Virus record (IMG/VR): IMGVR_UViG_3300001097_000008
Location: 1-49,180 of that record
Source: a virus
Length of the DNA stretch: 49,180 nt
Reading direction: 5' to 3' (one strand)
Shown here: positions 9,964-18,742 of the stretch, in pieces
Layout: each line of letters begins with the position of its first letter
Position numbering within the stretch: the stretch's first letter is position 1
The notes under the pieces: generated by a model
Database searches by the model: none
Told to the model about the DNA's origin: nothing
What the model saw: the letters and a program-made list of their open reading frames with translations, nothing else
Translations under genes and position numbers: made by a program

Positions 9964-10692
9964 TTATTTTATTACGTTAAAATAGTTATTATTATAATTT
10001 TCTAAATGATTAATGGTTTGTATTTCATTAATTCTTAAATGTTTCTCAATTATATTATGACCACCTCTATCTATAAATACATCATTTATTATTTCTGGCT
10101 TATTAATTATACCTAATAAATATTCTTCTTTACTTATTGCCGATAAACTCGCATTAGTTTCGTTAATACCTTCGGCATTATATTTAACTACGGTATCATT
10201 TCTAGTATCAGTATATTGTAACCCACTTTTTTGTGTTGTAGTACCCAAAAGACTATCTTCATTACCATCAAAAACATAGGTAATTAAATAATTACTTTTA
10301 TATGTTAATCTAGTAACACCATTAACTAAATCACCCCTATAATTTACATAACTACCTTTTTCAATATCCAAACCAACTTTAAACCTATCACTCTCCTTAT
10401 AACTTTTTAGACTATTTAATTTACTATTAGTTTTACTTATTATTTTATCACCTTCTTTAAACCACTTATCTAATCCAATTCTAGGTCTATAATTAGATAA
10501 TAAATCTTCATATGAATATTCCCCATATTCTTCACTCTCAATAAAATTAAAATCAGTAAATAACCCTAAATTATCAATGGTTTGTTCTATGTTAATTTTA
10601 ATATAAATATGGTCACTATCATACATACCATATTTTTTTTCCTTTCTATTGGTTATTTCTTCTAATGATATTTGTTTTTTTATTATTTCCAT
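9964..10692 (-). CDS. Baseplate/fibre-block structural protein, unknown
   Basis: 242 aa, with its ATG overlapping the upstream stop (TAATG). The N-terminus has a Lys/Glu-rich helix (ISLEEITNRKEKKYGMYDSD) followed by HIYIKINIEQTID. The C-terminal 50 residues (INDVFIDRGGHNIIEKHLRI, then NEIQTINHLENYNNNYF) carry a pattern I have seen at the ends of virion proteins in related phages: an FIDRG turn, then a helix, then NYNNNYF. No membrane segment, signal peptide or catalytic motif is visible. It belongs to a run of overlapping genes (13131 down to 5459) that probably encode a joint baseplate-periphery assembly. Function unknown. Confidence 0.82.
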   Translation of the reverse strand: MEIIKKQISLEEITNRKEKKYGMYDSDHIYIKINIEQTIDNLGLFTDFNFIESEEYGEYSYEDLLSNYRPRIGLDKWFKEGDKIISKTNSKLNSLKSYKESDRFKVGLDIEKGSYVNYRGDLVNGVTRLTYKSNYLITYVFDGNEDSLLGTTTQKSGLQYTDTRNDTVVKYNAEGINETNASLSAISKEEYLLGIINKPEIINDVFIDRGGHNIIEKHLRINEIQTINHLENYNNNYFNVIK

Positions 10693-11492
10693 TAAGTGAT
10701 ATTTATTTCATATAATTTTATTGTTGTATGATCACCATTACTATATATATTATTAGAATAATTAGTATCAATTTCATAAAAATACACACCACCATCACTC
10801 TTTAGGTCATATTTAATATGTAATTTACTAATTATTGTATTAACGTTTTGTACATCGTTTGATGTAATTAAATCAACACTAACCCCAGTTTTAGCGTTAT
10901 TATAATTAGAACGCATATATAGGGATGTTGGTAGGTTATTATAGTAATACATATAATATCCATCAGAAAATTTACCATTTATTTTATTCGGGTTTTCAAT
11001 AATATATTTTATTGGTATTTCGTTAACACTTTTAGCCACTCCACCAATAATATTAGTATCATTTTCTATTAAATCAAATCGACTAATCCTATTCTGTAAT
11101 TCAATGGTTGATATTAGATTTTGATTCGTTATCATATCACTATCAAAAAACATTAAATTTAAGAATGATTTTTTAAAATTGTTTCGCTTATATTTAATAT
11201 CATCATCATTAAACCCAATATCACCATAATAACTAATATCTGGAAATTCATCAACACCATTCTTAAAGATTACCTCATAATCTAGTCGATTAATTTTATT
11301 TCCATTAACTTGTGGTTCATATGATATTTTATCGGAATCGATAATATCATTGATACTATCAGAAACCCCAATATCAACAAAATTAGTTTTTATTAAATCT
11401 GTTTGACCAAGAACATCACTTTCCAATGTAATTGGTATTTTCACATATTTATCTTCATTACTTAATTTTATTTTAATTTTTTTAACATCCAT
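10692..11492 (-). CDS. Baseplate/fibre-block structural protein, unknown
   Basis: 266 aa from the ATG at 11492, overlapping the upstream stop by 11 nt. An in-frame ATG at 11522 would add ten residues and overlap by 41 nt; I prefer the shorter form. It then begins MDVKKIKIKLSNEDKYVKIP, whose KIKIK-x4-EDKYVKI pattern closely matches the start of the 835-aa protein at 15625 (MDKNIRIKTTPGGEDKYVKI). This shared N-terminal segment suggests a common docking peptide. The rest is beta-rich and unrecognised. It is coupled to the next gene by TAATG. Confidence 0.82.
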   Translation of the reverse strand: MDVKKIKIKLSNEDKYVKIPITLESDVLGQTDLIKTNFVDIGVSDSINDIIDSDKISYEPQVNGNKINRLDYEVIFKNGVDEFPDISYYGDIGFNDDDIKYKRNNFKKSFLNLMFFDSDMITNQNLISTIELQNRISRFDLIENDTNIIGGVAKSVNEIPIKYIIENPNKINGKFSDGYYMYYYNNLPTSLYMRSNYNNAKTGVSVDLITSNDVQNVNTIISKLHIKYDLKSDGGVYFYEIDTNYSNNIYSNGDHTTIKLYEINIT

Positions 11493-13131
11493 CACCACTA
11501 CTTTTAATTTTATCGTTTTCATTTACCTCTTCACCAGAAATATCTCTAAATAAATGATCTGGATGACCGAAAATTAGATTTTCTTCATTGAATGGGTCTT
11601 GCCTTTTAACACTTAACATTATATCTTCATATATGTAACTACATCCATTTGTAAATGGATAATCTAAATCATCCACAGTCATTAAATCTCGCCATATATA
11701 TTCACCGTTGGCTAATTGTTGTGCATAATTAGGGATTCCATACGTATTATTATCCCCCTTCTCAATATAATTAGAGAATTCCTTTAAACGTATCATATGA
11801 AATGGTTTGTAAATGTAACCCTCATGTCGCTTACCTTCTCCAAAAACAAGGTCATTTGATGGACTTTCTCTATTTATCGTATTAAATCTATGCATCATAT
11901 CACATAATATAGTTTCCTTTAATACCATTTTATTGTATTCAACTAAATCACCAATAAACTCATCATCACCTATCTTTATATTATTACTTATGGATATGCT
12001 AGGAGTGAACGGTTGATCGTCAACACTATTATGTACCCTATAGATATTAGGTATTTCTGGGTAATTAACAATACCATTTATATGGTTTATATCTAACCCA
12101 TTCGAAATTTGACCAAAACCCTTATTATCCTTTTTGATTATAGTAAAGAATATTTCTGTTAATGGTCTCCTTAAATTATCAAACAATCCCTCTACATCGA
12201 CATCTTCTTTAGTAATGAATTGTGTTATCGAATCATTATAAATATTTTTACTAAAACTTAAATTAGATATTTCTCCACTTTTCGTATTGAATTTATTACC
12301 ATTAATCGTATTAATTGGACTTAATACCTTAAAATAGTAAACACTCTCAACACCCGAAATGATTTTACAAAATTTAGAGTTATTACCAATAAAAATATCT
12401 TCAATATTTAAACTAAGGGCAAAGTAATTATCCTTATGGTTAGAATTTAAACCAACCCCCTCAACTTGATATATACCATCAGGACCAACACCTTTAAGTT
12501 TTACTTTATCACCTATTTTTAAATTGTGTTTATATGGTGTACCAAAACTAACCATTACTTTACCACCTACATTAACTTCCTCGTAGTCAATTATTGATAG
12601 ACCTCCATTAATTGTTGCGTTCATTATATTACGCTTAGGGTAACATATTATAATATCCCAATTATTATCACCTTCACTAACCAAATTAAATTTATCTCGA
12701 CTTGGTTCAATATCATTAAATTTATACCTATTTGAACTGTTTATTGCTGGGTCATAATAACCAAACCACCCATTAACCTCTTTTAAGTGGTAATTTATTG
12801 ATTCACTAATACTGAAGTCTTCAGATTCGTTAACAGATATTTCATTTGGTGGGTAAGACCTATCCCTCATTATTGGTTTGGTAAATGTTTCCCAACTATT
12901 TTCACCAGTAGCATTAAACAACGAATTACTTATTAAAGTATCTATTTTCACCGTTAATCTATATTTTGTCGATTTTAATCTTTCTTGATCAAATACCTCA
13001 TTTTCATTAACAATTTTATTAATTTTATTATAGGGTAGTTCTTTAGTTTTACTATCTAATTGTATTTTATTATATAATACCCCATTTACAGAATTAACTG
13101 ATTCACTTCCATTTAGTTTATTCTTCCCCAT
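11482..13131 (-). CDS. Baseplate/fibre-block structural protein, unknown
   Basis: 549 aa, ATG at 13131, overlapping the 835-aa gene by 14 nt. It reads as a soluble beta-rich virion protein. A segment at about residues 190-240 (KVMVSFGTPYKHNLKIGDKV, then KLKGVGPDGIYQVEGV) looks like a small barrel domain. The C-terminal part has QQLANGEYIWRDLMTVDDLD followed by YPFTNG, a pattern I associate with large structural proteins of Bacteroidota phages without a known function. No membrane segment. The next gene begins inside its last codons. Probably part of the peripheral baseplate. Confidence 0.83.
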   Translation of the reverse strand: MGKNKLNGSESVNSVNGVLYNKIQLDSKTKELPYNKINKIVNENEVFDQERLKSTKYRLTVKIDTLISNSLFNATGENSWETFTKPIMRDRSYPPNEISVNESEDFSISESINYHLKEVNGWFGYYDPAINSSNRYKFNDIEPSRDKFNLVSEGDNNWDIIICYPKRNIMNATINGGLSIIDYEEVNVGGKVMVSFGTPYKHNLKIGDKVKLKGVGPDGIYQVEGVGLNSNHKDNYFALSLNIEDIFIGNNSKFCKIISGVESVYYFKVLSPINTINGNKFNTKSGEISNLSFSKNIYNDSITQFITKEDVDVEGLFDNLRRPLTEIFFTIIKKDNKGFGQISNGLDINHINGIVNYPEIPNIYRVHNSVDDQPFTPSISISNNIKIGDDEFIGDLVEYNKMVLKETILCDMMHRFNTINRESPSNDLVFGEGKRHEGYIYKPFHMIRLKEFSNYIEKGDNNTYGIPNYAQQLANGEYIWRDLMTVDDLDYPFTNGCSYIYEDIMLSVKRQDPFNEENLIFGHPDHLFRDISGEEVNENDKIKSSGDGC

Positions 13132-15625
13132 AATATTTATTTTTAGTTAACACACACGGTACAAAATATTTCTTATTCATCTTTTCAATAGCCGTTTTAT
13201 TAGGTTCAGTACCAAAATAGAAATAAAATGAGTTTTCTGGTTGAGCTAGAATATCATTAACCCTACCTCTATAATTATTATAATGTGAACCATCAAAATG
13301 ACTATTTAAACCATTATTACCAACTAAACTAACGTTACTATTTAACGCAATTAAACTATCTCTAACAAATTGCCCTTCAATATCCTTAATTGTTATCCCA
13401 CCATCATTATTATAACCACCAGGTTCATCACTTCTATCTTCATCAAGTCCAACACCTATCTCACATAATCTTTTTACGTTTCTAGATTGTGTAGGTGTTA
13501 CACTTATTTTAAGACAATCAATATCAAATAATAACCCTCTAACACCTCCATAATCAACCATAGGTGTCATATCACTACCTTCATAAATAAGTGGCGGTAC
13601 TTTATAAGTGGTTGGTGTGAAGTTCTCATGTATTGATTGTAGTCCTTGCCAATCATATTTATTTATTGTACCTAAACATATTATGTCAGTCGCTAATATT
13701 TTATGACTACCATTTCCTGTTGTTGCTGCATAATACAATTCACCATTATATTCTTTTACAATACCATCATCAACATTAAAAACTACCGATCCATTATCAT
13801 CAAAATGATCATGTGACATTGTATCCATTAAATAAGTCCCCTTATCTTCATCTACATCACAAAATTTATCATCACCATTTTTTTTGTATTTATATTTAAT
13901 TAAAGGACCATATAAAGTACCATTTAACCAATCATTATAAAAATCAAATTCATAAACATTTAACGCTTCAGCTAAAGCTATTTGATAACAATCTAATGCA
14001 CTACAACCACCATCAACACTACAACTATCATTAATACCTTCACTATGTCTATAACATCTACCCCCACTACTTTTACAACCAGGTCTATATATTTTATCCA
14101 AACATTTTATCATAATACAATTAAATAACCCACAAAAAGGTCTAAAACGTACAACAATACTCCCAAGCGGCAATGGTATTCTTATACGTACCTGCCAACT
14201 AATTATTTGATTAATAAATGTTAGTAATAATAAAATAAGACTTATTATTATACAAATAACCACATATAGTGGGTTAAGATCACCATCTAACCTATTAAAT
14301 GGTATTGGTGTTTTATTACCAACACAATCATCAACATCTTTAAGACCTAGAAAATTTCGATTATTTTTATTTGAGTTTGTTTGCATCCTTGGAATGAAAT
14401 TTTTAACTGTATAAATTTTATTCCAATATAATTTAGTAAAACTACTATCCTTAGTATTTTCACCAAACTCATAATCAATTTCACTCAAATTTTTAGGGTT
14501 ATGGGGTATTAGGTAGTTGGCTCTGGTTCTTAATCTATCCTCACCACCACTACTATTTGGATCTATTTTAAATCTAACATTTGAACTTGTAGGAATACCT
14601 TTATTAGGTTCTTCAGTAGGGATTAACTTACCAAATTCATCAGTGATCATATAATCCAAATTCATAGGTATTTGGTAAGCCCACACACCGTTATCATCAA
14701 TTAGATCACCACCATCAACATTAAAATTTTCAATTTGACTATCTAATGTTTTTCGCACCATTTCTAATCTACCACCATTCGGTACTGTATCACAAACTTT
14801 ACCAGTTTTTTTACGACTTTGACAATTTTTGTTAACACTATTTTTATCATCATCACCGAACATAGAACCAATAAACATAGCTTTTGGTTTAATATCGTAA
14901 TTTAAATCAATATCAATCCTAGTTATACCAACCTCATTTTCTTTATTTTCACCCCAAAAAGGTAGTACATTGACACCTGTTTGTTGGTTCTTGACTTGTG
15001 TTAAACTATTTAAATTTTTACTACTCTTAAATTGTGTTGTACTTTTGAATTGTTCTTGTGGGTTACCCTCACCAATAAAATCATATGGTTTTTGTGAAAA
15101 AATACCTATATCAGATAGATCAACATCCACATTCATAATATGATTACCTACTGGTACGCCAAATAACATAAAATCACCAGCACTATTTGTTGTTGCGGTA
15201 TATTTATAGTATTTATTAAATATCTCTAAATTAATATCATTATCTAAAATATCTCTTTTATTTGGGAATGATCCGACTGGGACGTGACATTTATTTTGAT
15301 TATTCTTTGGTAATAAATTATACCTTAACCCATTTTCATTTTTATCTAAAATATTATTATAAGGGTATAAGGATTTAATCTCATCTCTTTCATTAGGATC
15401 AATGGGTATGAATATTGAAATCTTAGCATTAGGAATCCCTAAACCATTATTACATATCACTCTACCAACTACAACACCGTAATCAGAATAAAACCTTCTA
15501 TAGACATCCTCTTGTGAAATTTTTAATGATAATATTTCTAGAAAATCAAAATCTTGTTCTAAATTAATCTTAACATATTTATCCTCACCACCAGGGGTTG
15601 TCTTAATTCTAATATTTTTATCCAT
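13118..15625 (-). CDS. Virion protein with Cna-B/carboxypeptidase-regulatory-like domain, internal TM helix and Cys-rich segment
   Basis: 835 aa, ATG at 15625. The N-terminus carries the EDKYVKI segment shared with the gene at 11492. Residues about 45-180 (VVGRVICNNGLGIPNAKISI, later TATTNSAGDFMLFGVPVGNH) fit the carboxypeptidase-regulatory/Cna-B-like beta-sandwich often seen in baseplate proteins. At about 451-475 there is a strongly hydrophobic stretch (YVVICIIISLILLLLTFINQ) long enough to span a membrane, followed by a basic WQVRIRI turn. A Cys-rich region comes next (about 485-540: CGLFNCIMIKC, GCKSSGGRC, CSVDGGCSALDC). A membrane helix inside a large virion-block protein is unusual. It may act at the host membrane during infection; that is inference. 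Confidence 0.85.
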   Translation of the reverse strand: MDKNIRIKTTPGGEDKYVKINLEQDFDFLEILSLKISQEDVYRRFYSDYGVVVGRVICNNGLGIPNAKISIFIPIDPNERDEIKSLYPYNNILDKNENGLRYNLLPKNNQNKCHVPVGSFPNKRDILDNDINLEIFNKYYKYTATTNSAGDFMLFGVPVGNHIMNVDVDLSDIGIFSQKPYDFIGEGNPQEQFKSTTQFKSSKNLNSLTQVKNQQTGVNVLPFWGENKENEVGITRIDIDLNYDIKPKAMFIGSMFGDDDKNSVNKNCQSRKKTGKVCDTVPNGGRLEMVRKTLDSQIENFNVDGGDLIDDNGVWAYQIPMNLDYMITDEFGKLIPTEEPNKGIPTSSNVRFKIDPNSSGGEDRLRTRANYLIPHNPKNLSEIDYEFGENTKDSSFTKLYWNKIYTVKNFIPRMQTNSNKNNRNFLGLKDVDDCVGNKTPIPFNRLDGDLNPLYVVICIIISLILLLLTFINQIISWQVRIRIPLPLGSIVVRFRPFCGLFNCIMIKCLDKIYRPGCKSSGGRCYRHSEGINDSCSVDGGCSALDCYQIALAEALNVYEFDFYNDWLNGTLYGPLIKYKYKKNGDDKFCDVDEDKGTYLMDTMSHDHFDDNGSVVFNVDDGIVKEYNGELYYAATTGNGSHKILATDIICLGTINKYDWQGLQSIHENFTPTTYKVPPLIYEGSDMTPMVDYGGVRGLLFDIDCLKISVTPTQSRNVKRLCEIGVGLDEDRSDEPGGYNNDGGITIKDIEGQFVRDSLIALNSNVSLVGNNGLNSHFDGSHYNNYRGRVNDILAQPENSFYFYFGTEPNKTAIEKMNKKYFVPCVLTKNKYYGEE

Positions 15626-15630
15626 TTACT

Positions 15631-15918
15631 TTATTTAATATTATTATTCGTCATAACCTCAAGACTATCAAAATCTAAATCTTCTTCTGGAGTTTCACTT
15701 TTATTTTTCTTTTTACTAAAAGATTTAATAATTTTATTTATATCGAAACCACTTCCAATAGTTCCTTGGTACACTGCTATAACTAAAATTACCCACATAA
15801 CGGGTATTAATATTACTGTCATTATTGTTCCAAAAATAAAACTAAGAATATCAATATAATCAAAACTTAAAGTACTTACTTTCTTTTCTTTACTATCACT
15901 ACTACATTTACAACCCAT
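15631..15918 (-). CDS. Small membrane protein in the baseplate operon
   Basis: 95 aa, ATG at 15918. Residues 1-13 are polar with two Cys (MGCKCSSDSKEKK). Residues about 21-51 form one long, or two short, hydrophobic segments (FIFGTIMTVILIPVMWVILV followed by IAVYQG). The C-terminal ~40 residues are charged and end in an acidic tail. It lies 5 bp before the 835-aa gene, which also has a membrane-like helix, and 14 bp after the gp6-like gene. There is no canonical signal peptide or lipobox, since the Cys at position 3 follows only Met-Gly. Its place between baseplate genes suggests a partner of the 835-aa protein or a virion membrane-contact protein. Holin is an alternative, but the position argues against it. 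Confidence 0.8.
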   Translation of the reverse strand: MGCKCSSDSKEKKVSTLSFDYIDILSFIFGTIMTVILIPVMWVILVIAVYQGTIGSGFDINKIIKSFSKKKNKSETPEEDLDFDSLEVMTNNNIK

Positions 15919-15932
15919 AACTTTATTTATTT

Positions 15933-17747
15933 TTATTTAATTCGGACACGAACATCTTTTTCGGGGTGTTTTACTTCAAACATTGAATTTGGTTCTCCGA
16001 ATAAAGTGAATTCACCTAATAAATCAATTTGTTTTGTATCTTCATCTAGATAAGGTTGGTTAATCTCATTTAAAGAGTAAACCCCACCACCTACTTTACA
16101 AAATACTTTTAAATCAACAACATTAAGAATACCCTCAATATTATTGATTACCTCATATAGTTGTGATAAATATATGTTAGTTCCCATAACGTGCTTATTT
16201 ATATCCATATGTTCAGTTATTAACTTTATTGTTTCCGATATAATTTGTGATTTTGGTTGATTTTTATCAACAAACAAATCAATATCAAAACCTATATTAA
16301 TTACCTTACCATCCACAATTTGCACATAATCATTAATTGCTCTATAATCACTTAAATATTCAGATATATTATTTTTTAATGTGTCAGTTGATTGATTACT
16401 TAACTTACCATATCGATCAATACCTAAAATAGCAATAACCACTTTATTTTGTTGTTCAGACACATTAGACCTAAACGGCACTCCAAACTCACCTGGCATT
16501 AAACCTATTCTACTATGGTAGTCTTTAATCGTTATTGCTCTATTTTGTGAAGAATAATTATATTTAATTAAATATCTTATTTCATCTACCGATGGACTAT
16601 TTTTACCTCCCATTGCTGGTAGTGGGTTATTTACAGTTAACGATTTTTTTACTGCTACATTTTTTGAACTTTCAGGACCATTAACGAACATATCCACTAA
16701 ATCAACACTCTTTAGTATATTTGGACCAATATTACTATTAACACCACCACCTACTCTGTACTTAACAAACATGGTTGTATTTAATACTGGTTTTAACCCC
16801 AATGAACTGTTATTTATAAAATCACCAATTCTATTTATTAAAGTATTACCAACGCCAAATTCTTTTAAAGAATTAACATCCGAAGAACCCGCACCAAAAA
16901 TTAATTTAGTAAAACCATTATTAGTAATTTCTTTTATGAATTTTTTATCAACTCTAACCCATTTACCAGGTTTAATCCCTGAATTATCAGTTATTTTATT
17001 AAAATCTTCAATAAAAACCATATCTTCAGCTAAAGCTTCCATTTCAAACCATCTATTTTCAACGTCATAAAACTCATTATGTGATGGTTCAACATCGTAA
17101 TCATCACCATCAACCATAATAACAGATTCAATTGATAGAACATCATCATCTGGTAAGATCACTTCAGAAAACGGTTTTACGTCATTAGCCTTTATTGTCT
17201 TCTTATAAATTTTAGTTGTTCCGTTTATAACAATTTCACGTTTCGTTAATTTATAATCCTTAATATTCTGATTGGCATCTCTATTTGGTATAATAATTAG
17301 GTTTGGCGTACCACCAGAATTAAAGGGTGAAGAAAAATCAATATCATCAACAGTTTCAAATACACTATTACCACCAGATATTCTACTACCTCGTCTAATT
17401 AGAGGTGCATATCTTACATCGTATTTATCACCAGAAACTGGTACTATTACACTAAAATCAGTTATTGTTATTGCAGGTCGCTTACCAGGAATGTTCAAAC
17501 CAAATGTTCTAGCCATTGACAGAATGGATTCCTTTTCTTGAGCATAATCTAATTGTGTTTCTTGGAAGGACTTGTCAATATTGAAACTTAAATTATCACC
17601 TATTGCTGCATTCAATTCCACTAACATCATACCAATAGAACTGTCATTGAAATCTGACATGATATCTGGATAATATTGTTCTATATAATTGATTAGACTG
17701 GTTCTGTAGTCAAGGAAATTTCTAGAAGAGTAATTAATTTTACGCAT
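15933..17747 (-). CDS. gp6: Baseplate wedge protein, gp6/J-like
   Basis: 604 aa from ATG at 17747; a longer TTG start at 17765 is less likely. The N-terminal 60 residues (RNFLDYRTSLINYIEQYYPD, IMSDFNDSSIGMMLVELNAA, IGDNLSFNID) are the classic opening of baseplate wedge gp6/protein J, which dimerises around the central hub and triggers sheath contraction. A run at about 395-420 (GGKNSPSVDEIRYLIKYNYS then SQNRAITIKDYHSRI) matches the conserved core of the family. The gp25-like gene directly upstream is the usual T4-like partner. T4 gp6 is about 660 aa, so the length fits. A candidate late promoter (17763-17771) precedes it. Confidence 0.93.
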   Translation of the reverse strand: MRKINYSSRNFLDYRTSLINYIEQYYPDIMSDFNDSSIGMMLVELNAAIGDNLSFNIDKSFQETQLDYAQEKESILSMARTFGLNIPGKRPAITITDFSVIVPVSGDKYDVRYAPLIRRGSRISGGNSVFETVDDIDFSSPFNSGGTPNLIIIPNRDANQNIKDYKLTKREIVINGTTKIYKKTIKANDVKPFSEVILPDDDVLSIESVIMVDGDDYDVEPSHNEFYDVENRWFEMEALAEDMVFIEDFNKITDNSGIKPGKWVRVDKKFIKEITNNGFTKLIFGAGSSDVNSLKEFGVGNTLINRIGDFINNSSLGLKPVLNTTMFVKYRVGGGVNSNIGPNILKSVDLVDMFVNGPESSKNVAVKKSLTVNNPLPAMGGKNSPSVDEIRYLIKYNYSSQNRAITIKDYHSRIGLMPGEFGVPFRSNVSEQQNKVVIAILGIDRYGKLSNQSTDTLKNNISEYLSDYRAINDYVQIVDGKVINIGFDIDLFVDKNQPKSQIISETIKLITEHMDINKHVMGTNIYLSQLYEVINNIEGILNVVDLKVFCKVGGGVYSLNEINQPYLDEDTKQIDLLGEFTLFGEPNSMFEVKHPEKDVRVRIK

Positions 17748-17799
17748 TATATTTATCTTTAACAATAAATATAAACATAATCCTTAATTTGTAAATAAT

Positions 17800-18180
17800 T
17801 TAAAATTTGATTATTAACTCATCATCTCTTTCAAATACACCCTCACTTATTGTGTAGTAAAATTTAATCATCGCAAAATAATCATCATCTTCTTTATATT
17901 CTATATTAAATTCGTTTACAATTAAATTTGGTATGTATTTACTTATTGCTTCGTTAATCTCACTTTTTATCTCACTATGTGTTATATCATCGTTAGGTTC
18001 AAAGATGTGTTTACGAATATTAGTTCCGTAGTCTGGTAAGTAATACCTTTCACCCACATTAGTTAATAATAGGTGCATTAGATCGGACTTTATTGCCGAA
18101 TCATCATCTTCATTCATTCCAAGAAAAAAACCCTTAACACTGTCTTTAAATGGAAATTTAACGTTTATTAACTTACTCAT
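17800..18180 (-). CDS. gp25: Baseplate wedge protein, gp25-like (GPW family)
   Basis: 126 aa, ATG at 18180. FPFKDSVKGFFLGMNEDDDS and AIKSDLMHLLLTNVGERYYL followed by PDYGTNIRKHIFEP are the hallmark of the gp25/GPW fold (inner baseplate wedge, lysozyme-like fold without enzyme activity). Its length matches T4 gp25 (132 aa). It is the first gene after a strong terminator and carries a candidate late promoter (18203-18211), so it probably starts the baseplate transcription unit that includes gp6. Confidence 0.95.
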   Translation of the reverse strand: MSKLINVKFPFKDSVKGFFLGMNEDDDSAIKSDLMHLLLTNVGERYYLPDYGTNIRKHIFEPNDDITHSEIKSEINEAISKYIPNLIVNEFNIEYKEDDDYFAMIKFYYTISEGVFERDDELIIKF

Positions 18181-18202
18181 ACGTATTTCTTTATTATAAC
18201 TA

Positions 18203-18211
18203 TTATAAATA
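18203..18211 (-). promoter_or_regulatory. Candidate late promoter motif TATTTATAA
   Basis: TATTTATAA about 22 nt upstream of the gp25 ATG, directly after the terminator. Related TA(C/T)TTAT(A/T)(A/T/G) motifs lie before seven other genes, mostly virion genes. In such AT-rich DNA single matches mean little; the evidence is the recurrence. Inferred, not proven. Confidence 0.35.
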
Positions 18212-18228
18212 TTTAATTAAAAACAAAA

Positions 18229-18252
18229 AAAAATAGGGTTTCCCCTATTTTT
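18229..18252 (-). terminator. Intrinsic terminator between helicase and gp25 genes
   Basis: A stem of AAAAATAGGG paired with CCCTATTTTT, with a short GAAA-type loop, is followed on the minus strand by a T tract of about nine. It lies just after the helicase C-half stop (18275) and before gp25 (18180), and so separates the replication and baseplate transcription units. Confidence 0.85.
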
Positions 18253-18274
18253 AATGATCAACATTTATTTATTA

Positions 18275-18742
18275 TTAAGTAGTTTTTTTATCTTCATCCA
18301 ATCTCTTAAGCATATCATTTAACTTATTCTGACTTTCAACAGTTTTATGTTTTTTAGCTTGTAAAAAGGTTTTACCGCCAGATTCTGATAAATCAATAGT
18401 AACAGTTGAATTATCAAATATTACATCTTCAAAGGTTATCCCATCGTCACCGAACCTAGATTTTAAAACTGCTACATTAGCTGTTTTATTTTCTTTCTGT
18501 TCTAATGACTTAGCAACAGATAATATAAAGTGACCTATTTGGGCTTTTTTAATTGAACCGCCCATTTGATCCGCCTCCACATATTCGGCACTGATGGATG
18601 AATTATGTGTATATATATCATTAGCAAAAAACATATGCGTATCTTCAACAGTTATATCTAAAGTTTCTTCTTCTCCAATTAATTCAATAGACTCAATTTC
18701 ATCTACCTCAACTTCATTTAAATTTAAATTGTGTTCTCTCAT
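18275..18742 (-). CDS. gp41: Replicative helicase C-half with C-terminal split intein (IntC + C-extein)
   Basis: 155 aa. Residues 1-47 are a split-intein C-fragment: an acidic lead-in, then EEETLDITVEDTHMFFANDI and YTHN, matching intein block F and block G with the penultimate His and terminal Asn. Splicing would join after Asn47, with Ser48 as the +1 nucleophile. Residues 48-155 are the missing end of a DnaB/gp41-type helicase (SSISAEYVEADQMGGSIKKA, later LKSRFGDDGITFEDVIFDNS). The ATG overlaps the stop of the N-half gene by 1 nt (TAATG) and has its own AAATAAATA start context, so both halves should be made from one mRNA and joined by protein trans-splicing. The C-half alone lacks Walker motifs and cannot be an active helicase. 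Confidence 0.95.
   Translation of the reverse strand: MREHNLNLNEVEVDEIESIELIGEEETLDITVEDTHMFFANDIYTHNSSISAEYVEADQMGGSIKKAQIGHFILSVAKSLEQKENKTANVAVLKSRFGDDGITFEDVIFDNSTVTIDLSESGGKTFLQAKKHKTVESQNKLNDMLKRLDEDKKTT
18602..18742 (-). other. Split intein, C-terminal fragment (IntC, 47 aa)
   Basis: Codons 1-47 of the helicase C-half gene. Block F is TLDITVEDTHMFFANDI; the end is THN followed by Ser. From memory, it resembles the C-fragment of the gp41-8 split intein found in marine metagenomes, in length and in the EETxDIxV...(L/M)FFANxIxTHN-S pattern. Confidence 0.93.

Noticed and set aside
15631-15918. Holin assignment for the 95-aa membrane protein
   Set aside because: Hydrophobic profile alone would allow it, but it lies within the baseplate operon with no endolysin gene beside it.
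18229-18252. CRISPR-like or repeat-array structure near short palindromes
   Set aside because: No array of direct repeats with spacers exists anywhere in the window; the palindromes are single terminator hairpins.
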